DNA of 64,000 bases, taken from Rhipicephalus microplus. Taxonomy: Eukaryota > Arthropoda > Arachnida > Ixodida > Ixodidae. Positions 35,214-45,122 of this stretch are shown one piece after another; the stretch's first letter is position 1; every line of letters starts with the position of its first letter. A program made the translations under genes and the position numbers. The notes under the pieces were generated by a model. It saw only the letters and a list, made by a program, of their open reading frames with translations. It was not told where the DNA came from and searched no databases. The stretch lies in contig NC_134705.1 of the NCBI RefSeq assembly GCF_043290135.1, positions 55,033,271-55,097,270 on the forward strand, given 5' to 3'.

Positions 35214-35932
35214 GCGAGTCCAGAGCGAACGTCCATGCCTCTGAAAAAGGCAATCTGTGTCAAGGCCAGCACGCGAGCCCACCTGACGCGAACAACTCAA
35301 CGGCGTAATTACGCGGCGGTGCCTTTCTGCCGCGCACGCACAGTGAGTCACCTCAGCCAGCGAGCCCGTCGAAGCAATCAACGCCTTCCTGTCTATCGAA
35401 TCTGACGCAATGCGTGGCGACGTCACTCGTCCTTGGATGCTGCCACGTGCGGTGCAGCGGCTCCAGATTTGATGAGAATGACGCTGCCCAGCGGCGACCC
35501 CATCGGAGGATTCTGACATCACGACCAGCGGCGCTTCTGGTTGGACATTTGGTTACTCAAAGAATCCACCCGTTGCATATAAAAAAAAACCCTGTGGCGC
35601 GTCGCGAGCAGTAGACATGTGTGTCAGAGAAGAGAGCTCAGCTCTTCGAGTCGCTGTCGGCCCCAGTGCCGAATTTGTAACGCCTCTGTATATATGCTGT
35701 ACATAAACCTTGTTAACTCACCGTCGTCTCGTCCGCTCGTCTATCAGCTCTGCGCAGAAGCAGTCGCGAGCTGTAAAACCTACGATACCGAACGACTGGT
35801 GACCTTTCCGGCGGAGTTCGAAGCAGTGGCGCCTTCGGGACCGTGTTGGCGCCGCCGTCGTTCGTAACAGTGGTGGCAGCAGCGATATTCGTGGCGCCCT
35901 TCGTAACGTCGTCGGAGGCGCGCTTCGCAACA
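35214..35932 (+). repeat. 5' LTR of Gypsy-A
   Basis: 719 bp, TG...CA. It aligns along its length with 51996-52722, with visible substitutions and small indels. A sequence near the 3' end, CGTAACAGTGGTGGCAGCA, is partly repeated just after the LTR end. No clear primer-binding site could be matched to a tRNA by eye. Confidence 0.8.
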
Positions 35933-36234
35933 GTGGTTGGCAGCTGCGGGATCGACCGGCGTCAGCGACATCGATGTGTTAAGTGCCTGATGTTTTCCCC
36001 TCAGTTCACCAGACTACTCTAGCTCAGGTTATAGCAGTTTAGAGAAGGGCTGTGTGAAGCATTAGAGTGAGCTTTGATCGTTTCAAGCAAAGTCGAACTG
36101 CTTTGAAACCAAAGTTAATGCGGAGGGGGTAAACACGGTAGATTTAAAAATTGATTGCGCGTCTTGCTAGTAGGCTTATAGTGGGTACGGCAAGTAGATT
36201 CTTAACAGGGGCAAACAGCAAGATGCTAGTGTGC

Positions 36235-37275
36235 ATGATGGAGAACCTTAAAGTGAAGGAACTCATCGAAATTTGTGAGGAACTCGGCATTACTTTGGGC
36301 CGTGCGAAACGAAAGCAAGCGATCCTTGAGATCATGAGGGATGAAGGAGTGTCGGCTGAGGAAGTCGATGAGGCCTGGGCGGGTATCGAAGCACGCCGCG
36401 AGGAGGCTGAAAGGCGAGAAGTAGAAGCTCGCGAACGTGAAGAAGCTGATAGGCGAGACGTTAGCGAACATGAAGAAGCTGAAAGGCGAGAACGCCGTGA
36501 GGAGGCCGAGAGACAGGAGTGCCTTGAGTTGAAACGAATAGCATTGGCAATCCTACAGTGTTTGCAGGTGCCTAGCGTAGCTTCTGCGATAGTTCAGGTC
36601 AGCGGTCAGAGAATTCGCGACCAATTGCCTCCCTTCGTAGTAGGCGAGGACACGGCGAAGTATCTCGTCAAGTGTCGAGGGAAGCGTTTGAGAGCTATGA
36701 CGTGGTCAAAGAAGTGCTCTTGGGACGTTATAAGTTGTCACCCGAGGCTTTCAGGCAAAGGTTTTGGTATGCTAAAAAGGGGAATGAGTCACACGTTGAC
36801 TTCGCGTTTCGTGTTAAAGCCGATTTAATTGAATGGCTCAAGGGCGAAGGTGTTTATGACGATCGGAATACATTGCATTGGAGCAATTCTACCGCTGCAT
36901 CGAGGAGGATGTCAAGCTTTGGCTGCAGGACAAACTTGGTGTAGTACAGCTAAACAAAGCAGCAGAGTTAGCTAAGGAGTATTATACTCGCCGAAAGTTG
37001 CATAGCAGGGCAGTGCGCATTGAAAAGGATGAAAGGAAAGAGGGCTTTTTAAAGAAACCTGATCAACGGAAACCCGCTCCACACCGTAATTTCAAGAAGG
37101 ACCCGTCTCTTACGAAGGACACTGTAGGGGAAGGGCAAACGGAAGCGGAGAAAGCGGGTGAGGTTCCTAAACAACGCATTGATACCACACGGGCGTTTGA
37201 ATCACGGAAGTCGCTAATCTGCTAAAACTGCAAAAAGGAAGGGCACATCGCGATAAACTGTAAGGAAAGGTTTGC
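36235..37275 (+). pseudogene. Gypsy-A gag with SCAN-like capsid and CCHC knuckle
   Basis: Start at ATG 36235 (36238 equally possible). The N-terminus (MENLKVKELIEICEELG) is SAP-like, followed by a highly charged Glu/Arg coiled coil. A SCAN-like block is spread over two more frames: VVKEVLLGRYKLSPEAFRQRF near 36690-36760 and EQFYRCIEEDVKLWLQDKL near 36880-36940. A CCHC knuckle at about 37218-37260 (C-x2-C-x4-H-x4-C) has a TAA within it. Frameshifts near 36670 and 36870. Gag would form the particle. Confidence 0.75.
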
Positions 37276-37339
37276 TTTTGCAACAATCCGAGAATCGGAA
37301 AAGAACATGCGGTTGTTAGAGCCGTATCTCAAAGAAACT

Positions 37340-37620
37340 GGTGTAAATAGGAAAACATGTTGAGCACTTAGAGACTCAGCGGCAACCATGGACGTTGTCC
37401 ATTCTTCATTGGTGTCTCCGGATGACTTTACAGGAGAATGCGCGTGGATCAGGCAAGCCGCCGAGGAGCAGAGTGCTTGCTTACCAATCTCTACGGTTGC
37501 TGTTGAAGGCCCGTTCGGTAAGCTTCGCACCGAAGCGGCTGTGTCTGCCACGCTTCCCAATCGTTTTCCTCATATTTTCTCCAACAACTGAGAGCAGCTT
37601 CTCGAAGATTAGGGTAAATC
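37340..37620 (+). pseudogene. Gypsy-A aspartic protease remnant
   Basis: LRDSAATMDVVH holds the Asp-Ser-Ala active site (37373-37381), in place of the usual D-T/S-G. It is followed by ECAWIRQA and VEGPFGKLRTEAAVS, segments I recognise from related tick Gypsy elements. Stops occur just upstream and at 37589. Degraded. Confidence 0.6.
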
Positions 37621-37813
37621 GTTCTTCCCCAACTTAGCGTACATGGCCCTCACGCGATCGCAAGCGCGGAAACTTTCGCAGGAGCTTGATCTTGTTCAAT
37701 GAGGTGAACGATCAATTGACCTTGACGGCGAGTCGACGGAACCTCGGAGAGGAAATTCTCCGTGTGAGTCTTGTGAGCAGTCACTCGAGCGGCCCGTCAC
37801 CGTAGCGACCGGC

Positions 37814-38217
37814 GTGGTTTCCGTAGCAGGGAGAGACAACATGGCACCATTGAGTCAGAGCGAAAGGGGTGCAACGCTCTCGCCTGTAGCGGAAAGTTGG
37901 AGTAAGCTGTCGAAGGTTGATCGAGAAACGCTCATTAGAAAGCAGCGTGAGGACCTCTCGAATAAAGCGCTAATGGAAAGCGTAAACTTCAGAAAAAAGA
38001 AAAAAGAATGTTTATTTTTTGAGAAGGCAGGGCTTCTGTATCGGAGCTACACAAATGCGCAAGGTCGCAAGTAGGAGCAGCTCTTGGTGCCACAAAAGTA
38101 CTGTCGCCAACTATTGGAACTGGCGCATGAAAACGCGTGCGCCGGGCATTTCGGCATAAAAAAGACAATGGCTAGAGTTTCCCTTGAGTTTTATCGGCCG
38201 AAATGCTGGAAGGATAT
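37814..38217 (+). pseudogene. Gypsy-A integrase N-terminal (zinc-binding) part, before the Gypsy-B insertion
   Basis: After a linker (LSKVDRETLIRKQRED) and FEKAGLLYRSY, the segment LLELAHENACAGHFGIKKTMARV supplies the two His of the HHCC zinc motif. The coding sequence is cut after KCWKD by the Gypsy-B LTR at 38218. The two Cys are found after the insertion, at about 50820-50830. One stop near 38072. Confidence 0.75.
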
Positions 38218-38624
38218 TGTCACGGGGTCGTGACGTGGCTGAAGACAGGAGACTTCGTCTTGGGATTTAACTGTTTATTTGGGCGAACCTGTGCCCGGTA
38301 AACGGAAAGTCCAATTACAGTAGCAGTCTTGCACTGATAGCAGTCTCGGACTGATAGCGGCGAATGGAGCGTCGGCCTTCGACCAACAAGTGACAAGCGG
38401 CAAAGCGCGTCGGCATTTATACTCTTGCCGTCGAATGTTCTAGCGTTATCACTGGTGGTGGCGTAGATTCCAGAACAATCTGTACCGTTCGCACAGTAGG
38501 CGTGATCTTATCGAAATAATCTACTACAGTCCTGAAGCTTCTTGAAAACTGCCGGCGCGGTTTGCGCTGAGAATCGTGTGGTGTTTTGGGACGATAACAA
38601 AAACTTGGGAAATGGAACGTGGCA
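38218..38624 (-). repeat. 3' LTR (sense) of Gypsy-B
   Basis: 407 bp, intact. It aligns with the two halves of the other LTR (139 + 274 bp) with several substitutions. Confidence 0.88.
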
Positions 38625-38751
38625 TTGCCCCCCTCTGTAAAAAGGCATCGTCCCGATGCTTTAACTAAAGATGAAGGTACAATAATAATGCAAGAAAGTA
38701 CAGTGAATAAATTACGATACAACAGTATTAAAAAAACACTGTTTCAGTTTG

Positions 38752-40011
38752 TTAACGCGCATGAAACGGCTTGAGGCGCGCGACATGGACGACATCAGGT
38801 CGTGATCGGCGTCGTTGAGAATTCGTGATGCCGTCGGGGACAACCTCGTAATCAAGTGGGCCGAGACGTCGAACCACCCTGTACGGTCCGAAGTACCGTG
38901 GCAGAAGCTTTTCACTTAGTCCACGTCGGCGTATCGGCGTCCACCCCCAAACACGTTCACCGGGCTGGTATTCCACGAAGCGTCGTCGGAGGTTGTAATG
39001 GTGGCTGTCGGTCGTCTGTTGATTCTTGATACGGAGACGTGCAAGTTGTCGGGCTTCTTCGGCGCGTTGAAGGTACTCGCTCACATCGAGGGTTCCTTTG
39101 TCGGTGACGGTGGGTAACATGGCATCGAGCGTCATCGCCGGGCTTCTTCCGTAGACCAATTTGTATAGAGATATCTGCGTCGTCTCCTGCACCACCGTGT
39201 TGTATACGAAAGTCACATACGGAAGAATGGCGTCCCACGTCTTGTGTTCGACATCGACGTACATTGACAGCATGTCGGCGATCGTCTTGTTATGCCGCTC
39301 GGTGAGGCCGTTGGTCTGTGGGTGGTACGCTGTCGTCTGGCGGTTGTTTGTTTGGCTGTATGCCAAGATCGCTTGAGTTAAGTCGGCAGTGAATGCCGTT
39401 CCTCTGTCGGTGATAAGGACCTCCGGGGCGCCGTGACATAGGACGATATTTTCGACGAAGAACTTAGCTACCTCGGATGCACTGCCTTTTGGCAGGGCTT
39501 TTGTCTCGGCGTAGCGGGTGAGGTAATCGGTAGCTACCACGATCCACTTGTTTCCGAAAGCTGATGTCGGGAACGGCCCCAGTAGGTCCATACCAATCTG
39601 CTGGAAAGGTCGGCAAGGTGGATCAATTCGCTGCAGAAGTCCGGCTGGCCTTGTCGGCGGTGTCTTGCGTTGCTGACAGTCCCGGCATGTCCTCACATAA
39701 CGAGTGACATCGGTGGTAAGACGTGGTCAGTAGTACCTTTCTTGTATCCTCGCGAGCGTGCGAGAAACACCGAGGTGCCCTGTCGTCGGATGGTCGTGCA
39801 GGGCCTGCAGGAGTTCTGGTCGCAGAACTGAAGGCACCACAAGGAGGTACTTAGCTCGAAGTGGTGAAAAGTTTTTCTTTTGTAGAAGACCGTTTCGTAG
39901 AAAGACCGATGCAAGTGCGCGCTTGAATACCTTCGAGACTTCGGTGGTCCTGCGTTCGAGGTATTTCTTCCATGTACCGGACGCCTCCGTCAAGACATGA
40001 ACCCAGCCCAC
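38752..40011 (-). pseudogene. Gypsy-B integrase (one TGA)
   Basis: About 420 codons with a single in-frame TGA at 39727-39729, where the family has Trp. The zinc domain shows HDHPTTGHLG and TCRDCQQ. The catalytic core has Asp in GMDLLGPF, Asp in ITDRGTAF (about 39400) and Glu in NGLTERHNK (about 39305), so the D,D,E triad is complete. A C-terminal YFGPYRV-LG-LDYEV SH3-like segment follows. It would insert element cDNA into the host. This is the only protein domain left in Gypsy-B. Confidence 0.88.
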
Positions 40012-40175
40012 GCCGTGAAGACACCGACGCCAGCAACGAGCAGCGAGTTAGCCGCAGGCAACAAGGCCTGCCACCAGAGTACGGGCTTTTACTGGTTAAG
40101 GCTCGGAAAACCAAGACGTTGACGTCGACCACGGCGACTATGTCAACGCTGGTTCTACCCAGCACCTCCACCAGA

Positions 40176-40314
40176 TGTCACGGGGTCGTGACGTGGCCGA
40201 AAACAGGAGACTTCTTGTTGGGATTTAACTGTTTATTTGGGCGAACCTACGCCCGGTAAACGGAAAGTTCAATTACAGCAGCAGTCTTGCACAGATAGCA
40301 GTCTCGGACTGATA
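40176..40314 (-). repeat. 5' LTR (sense) of Gypsy-B, left part
   Basis: 139 bp matching the first third (+ strand) of the LTR at 38218. It ends at GGACTGATA, where a 10.2-kb insertion begins. Confidence 0.87.
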
Positions 40315-40756
40315 CAAAGAAAACTTTATTAACTTCAAATTCAAAAAAACTCTTTACGTCATTTTATACATACAGTGCTCGTTTAGACACCCCTCTTGTG
40401 CAAAAAAGAGAAGTTTATTGACTTCCAACCAAGGATAAAGTACATGACAAAAACATCGAGCTTCACGACTACAAAGGGTGCATGTACAATCAGGGAAGCA
40501 CCACTACCGAGGTACAATGTATGTGGGGAAATGTACCCCTCTATTTACTGTACAGCGCGTGGTGCTCCAGCAGGCTTAATTATGCGCGGCGGTAGGTCTT
40601 CTCAACACGCGGTTGGTGCAAGTAGCGACTTAGCGCTGTACAACTCTAGGTATTATCTCTTTTTTGTCCCCTGAAACAATGCTGCTTCTGCTTTCGTACA
40701 CGGTAAGTGCATACCCGGAAGTATAAAAGAGGCTGAGGGGCGCGAGGGGGGGGGGG
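40315..40756 (-). repeat. Unassigned 3'-tail-like segment
   Basis: Between the broken Gypsy-B LTR and truncated Gypsy-C. On the minus strand it ends in two related AATAAA-containing blocks about 90 bp apart (40314-40340 and 40403-40430), each like a LINE 3' end. It may be the 3' UTR of LINE-D, separated from it by Gypsy-C. A G11 run (40746-40756) marks the border with Gypsy-C. Confidence 0.45.
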
Positions 40757-40759
40757 TAC

Positions 40760-43333
40760 AAGGATGAAAAACGCAACTTCCCTCGCGGTTGCTGCGGGTA
40801 GTGCTGCCGTCTCCGTGTAACCCGTGAGGTGGTCCACGCCGACAATTATCCACCTATTTCCAGAAGACGACGTGGAAAGTGGTCCGTATAAGTCGATACC
40901 GATGCGGTCAAACGAACGCGCTGGACAAGGCAGAGGCTGAAGTGTACCGGCAGGGCGTTGAGGTGAGACTTTAGGTCGTGGGCATGCAGTACAATCTCGT
41001 ACGTACTTGCGGACAAATGTGTACATGCCGCGCCAGTAGTACCGCTGACGTAAACGGTCGTACGTTTTGAGAGTGCCAGCGTGAGCGCTTTGCGGGTCGT
41101 TGTGGAAAGCAGTACAGATTTCCGAGCGCATGTGGTTGGGTATCACTAACAGCCACTTCCGACCTTCAGACGTGTAATTCCGCCGATAGAGTAGGCCGTC
41201 TCGAATAGCGAAACGTGTGGCTTGACGGCGGACAGTTCTTAAGACCAAATTAGCTAACGGATCAGTCAGAAAGGCGAGGAGTTGGGAAATCCACACATCT
41301 TTGCGTTGTTCCGATGCCATGTCTGTGAAGTCGATTGGTGTTATGACAGCTGAAGAAGGTGACGAGGGGGTTGGGTCAGCCGGTAGCGGTGAGCGGGATA
41401 GCGCATAAGCGTCGGAGTGCTGGCGGCCGGATCGGTATACAACACGAATGTCGTATTCCTGTAGGCGAAGCGCCCAACGACCAAGGCGCCCCGACGGGTC
41501 TTTGAGCGATGATAGCCAGCATGGAGCGTGGTGGTCCGTGACGACTTCAAAAGGGCGGCCATAAAGGTATGGGCGGAACTTCGTCAAAGCCCAGACAATC
41601 GCGAGGCACTCTTTTTCCGTGACGGAATAACTACACTCGGCTTTCTTGAGGGTTCGACTCGCGTAAGTGACCACGTATTCTTGGTACCCTGGTTTTCGTT
41701 GAGCCAATACAGCACCAAGACCGACACCACTGGCGTCGGTGTGGACCTCCGTAGGCGCATCAGGGTCCAAATGACGTAGTATTGGAGGTGATAGTAATAA
41801 CCGCCGAAGTGCGGTGAAGGATTCGTCGCACTCTTTTGACCACGCAGAAATGCCTTTGGAAGTTGTCAACAGGTTGGTAAGAGGCGCGATGATGGAAGAG
41901 AAGTTGCGCACAAATCGACGAAAGTATGTGCACAGGCCGATAAAACTTCGAAGCGTCTTGATGGAATTGGGCTTCGGATAGTCGGCCACGGCGCGGAGTT
42001 TCGCCGGATCCGGGAGAACACCCTCTTTGCAGACGACGTGACCCAGTATAGAGAGCTGACGTGCGGCAAAATGGCACTTCTTGATGTTAAGTTGAAGGCC
42101 AGCAGAGGTGACACACGTGAGAATAGCACGAAGACGAACAAGGTGAGTTGAAAAGTCGCGAGAAAAAACGACGATGTCGTCTAGGTAGCAAAGCCACGTG
42201 TTCCCCTTGTAGCCGCGAAGGATGGTGTTCATCATCCGTTCGAAGGTAGCTGGGGCGTCGCAGAGTCCAAACCGCATGACGTTAACCTCATACAGCCCAT
42301 CAGGTGTTACAAATGCAGTCGTCGATCAGTCAGGATCAGCCATTGGAACTTGCCAATATCCTGAGCGTAAATCTAAAGAGGAGAAATATTCTGCCCCTTG
42401 CAAGCAATCGAGAGCGTCGTCGATGCGTGGCAACGGGTACACATTCTTCCGAGTTATCTTATTGAGTCGGCGGTAGTCGACACAGAATCGGATAGACCCA
42501 TCCTTTTTGCGCACAAGTACAAGAGGGGACGACCAAGGGCTCTGCGATGGCTGGATGACACCACGCTTGAGCATATCGTTGACTTGTTCGTTGATAATAC
42601 AGCGCTCTTGCGCTGAAACTTGATATGGTCGTTGGCGTAAGGGAGCATGAGTACCGGTGTCAATGTGGTGCGTGATGTTCGCTGTGCGACCCAAAGATGG
42701 TTGAGCGCAATCGAAGGCAGAACGGAACTCTCGAAGAAGGGACAAGAGTTCCCTTCTTTGTGTCGGCGATAGCTCAGCGGCAACAGAGGGCTGGAATGAG
42801 TCTGGCGTGGGCAGTGTGGCCACAGGTGGCGTCAAAGCATTGAGCTGGAGGTGAGGTGCGTGTTCGGCGAACTCTAGAGGGCGCAAGAGGTCAACGTCTT
42901 GTATGTTACCCAAACATTTTCCGCGAAGTAAGGTAACTGGCGAAGATAGCGAGTTCGCGACGAGCATGGCGGTAGCACCGCATTCCACGGTGAGTACGGC
43001 AAAGGGTAGGTGTAGGCTACGGCGGCGGGTAAATACGTCAGACGGGGTGAACAAAACAGTTCCGGCAGGAGCGGCCGTACAGGTCAGGGCTACAAGGGTG
43101 GATGTTCTCGGTGCTATTTCCGTGTCTGCAACAACGACAAGTTTGTAAGGTTCAGGAAGGGAATCCACCAAACAAGAGGTTGGCAGCGGTGTAAGGGCAA
43201 CTTCTGCACGTGAGCAATCTATGATGGCCCGATGACGCGAAAGAAAGTGATCCAAGAATGACTTCGTGGGAGCATGATGCCAGCACAAAAAATTCAATGG
43301 CATAAAGTTCACCTTAGATAATGACACGTGCAT
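40760..43333 (-). pseudogene. Gypsy-C pol: RT, RNase H and integrase N-terminus
   Basis: One frame from 43333 to about 40760 with a single TGA at 42326-42328, where relatives have Arg (CGA to TGA). [30 protein letters not shown], then [10 protein letters not shown] (catalytic YLDD near 42175-42190). RNase [18 protein letters not shown], with [14 protein letters not shown] and VTDHHA. Integrase: HHCC zinc region ([15 protein letters not shown]) and the first core Asp in IGIDLYGPL; the sequence ends at about REVAFFI, before the second Asp. The last codons to 40646 are unrelated DNA. Confidence 0.87.
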
Positions 43334-43520
43334 TGCACACAGCTGTAGGTTCTATGCACTGCGAGATGGCCGTGTGGAGCATTAGGCCCGAAAGAGGCGT
43401 CGTCACCTTTTTCAACTTGCGGCATAAGGTCTCACAGATTATGGAAACGGCGGCCCCTGTGTCGATTAGCGCTTGTGCGGCGGTCCCTTCAACATTGACG
43501 TCAATAACATTTTGCGGCGA
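43240..43520 (-). pseudogene. Gypsy-C aspartic protease
   Basis: Frame-shifted relative to pol. The segment VEGTAAQALIDTGAAVSII has the DTGA active site at 43452-43463. [12 protein letters not shown] segment follows, and a shift near 43260 leads into [11 protein letters not shown] of the pol frame. There are stops in between. It would cut the Gag-Pol polyprotein. Confidence 0.7.
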
Positions 43521-43606
43521 GAAAGATGGAGGCCTTAAGCAGTTGAAATTGTATGCAGCTGTTGCCTCCGGAGCTGCAGCGATCAGTTTCCCCCTTCCGT
43601 AGCAGG

Positions 43607-44790
43607 TCAGCGACGCATAGGTGACAGGGAGCGTCGTCGGGGCGATGGTGACCGACGGTTTGCGTAGGGTCGAGGACCATCAGTGGTGTACCTTGATGGC
43701 GTCCTAGACGACGACGCCATTGGCCTGCCCACGGTGCCGACTGGAGGGGGATCTCGGCGACAGTGGCGGGCGACGTGTCCAGCGATACCACAAGCGAAAC
43801 AGATGGGCCTATTATCCGGCGTCCTCCAAGCGTCTGAGCGACGGTAAAATGGAGCCGAAGATCTCGCGTAGGGATACGGCGCAGCAATTGGGGTTGAAGG
43901 CACGACATAGGGTGGCGTGGCAGGTTGAGCATATGGCATACGCTGTAGCGTAGGACGAGCAGCGACGGCGGCGTACGTGAGAGGCGTAGTGACTGGTGGT
44001 TGCTGATGCACCGGCGAAAGGGCTTCAGCGACTTGGGTCCGAATGACGTGTTGGATGTCCGGTGCCAAAGCTTGCGTGGACTCATGTGTCAGTGGCAGCA
44101 GTGACAGCTGGCGCGCTACCTCTTCGCGGACGAAGTCCTGATTGTCGAAAGCAGCGGCTGCTGATCGGTAGGATGGGCAGCTAGGTGCAAGCTTGCGAGC
44201 GTGTCTGGCGTCGTGAGGGCTTGACGAGCAATTGCGCGCTGCCTACGCACTTCATCGAAGCTTTGACAGAGGGAAACGAGGGCACCAATTGTGGGGGGAT
44301 TTCTCGCGAGCAACATCTGAAAGGCGCCGTCGTCAATGCCTTTGAATATGTGCCTGCTTTTTTCTTCCTCAGGCATGGTAGAGTTGATGCGTTTGCATAA
44401 ATGCAAGAAATCTTCAATGTAACCCGTGTAGGTCTCGCCTGGTTTCTGCGCACGGTGACGTAAACGGTGCTCGGCTTGAAGCTTGCATGCCGCAGGTAGT
44501 CCAAAGACGTCCGTAATAGCCGTCTTGAATGCAGACCACGTAGTAATGTCAGCTGCGTGGTTATTAAACCACAGTTGCGTGGTGTCCGCAAGGTAGAATG
44601 TGACGTAGCCCAGTTTACTTGGGTCGTCCCATTTGTTACTTGCGCCGACTTTGTCGTACCTCGCCAACCAATCTTCGACGTCCGACTCAGTGGAGCCCGT
44701 GAAGATAGGAGGGTCTCGTTGAGGATACACGGCACCGAAAGTGACATGGACGGTGGAAGGTCCCACCTGGGGAGGCGTCTCGGTGGCCAT
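43607..44790 (-). pseudogene. Gypsy-C gag
   Basis: Start at ATG 44790 (MATETPPQVGP). The capsid domain shows DWLARYDKVG, KLGYVTFYLADTTQLWF and TWSAFKTAITDVFG. A one-base shift near 44130-44160 moves to the frame 44068-43607, which holds a Pro/Tyr/Ala-rich spacer, the knuckle CFACGIAGHVARHC (C-x2-C-x4-H-x4-C) and a basic RS-like end. Normal size for the group apart from the shift. Confidence 0.85.
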
Positions 44791-44866
44791 ATTCGTGTCA
44801 CGTAGAGGGAAAGCGTACGGGAGCGAAGTTCCAGGTTTGTATTGGAGTCCACACACCTCCACCACA

Positions 44867-45037
44867 TGTCACACAGTTTATTTAAGTACAGACCTACTGG
44901 AAGGCCGAGGAACGCCAGAAGAGCGAGGAACGCCAACAGGCCGAAAATACAAAACAAACGCAAGCTCGGGTCGCGCGCGTGCACCAACGCTGTGGCTTGC
45001 GTTTCATGCTGCTTCGTCGTCGTTCGCATAGTTCCCT

Positions 45038-45040
<3 letters not shown>
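44867..45040 (-). repeat. 5' LTR (sense) of Gypsy-C
   Basis: 174 bp between TGTCACACAG at the gag side and CCCTACA next to (TA)n; TG...CA on the + strand. No second copy in the window, so the limits rest on the termini and on the primer-binding region beside it. Confidence 0.7.

Positions 45041-45083
<43 letters not shown>
45041..45083. repeat. (TA)n microsatellite
   Basis: About 43 bp between the Gypsy-C LTR and LINE-D. Confidence 0.95.
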
Positions 45084-45085
<2 letters not shown>

Positions 45086-45122
45086 AGTCCCCTTCTGCAT
45101 GTGCTAGACAGCGGGAGGGGGG

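Larger units (their letters stand above)
40757..45040 (-). mobile_element. Gypsy-C, LTR retrotransposon, 3'-truncated
   Basis: 5' LTR at 44867-45040 (minus sense), then a primer-binding region TGGTGGAGGTGTG, gag, protease, RT, RNase H and the first part of integrase. The coding sequence breaks off in integrase near 40760, and no 3' LTR is present. The LTR is only 174 bp. The gag-pol layout is that of a standard Ty3/Gypsy element (RT before integrase), unlike Gypsy-A. Confidence 0.82.

Noticed and set aside
35198..35220. LINE-C inserted inside the Gypsy-A 5' LTR
   Set aside because: First considered because the tail abuts LTR sequence, but the LTR starts cleanly at TGTTATGCC (35214), matching TGTAATGCC at 51996; so the LTR is complete and Gypsy-A lies beside or in the LINE tail.
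43501..44085. 194-codon minus frame in Gypsy-C
   Set aside because: Out-of-frame shadow of gag/protease; the knuckle and DTGA motifs lie in the other frames.
44181..45029. 282-codon minus frame in Gypsy-C
   Set aside because: Shadow of the gag frame at 44790-44116, which has the capsid motifs.
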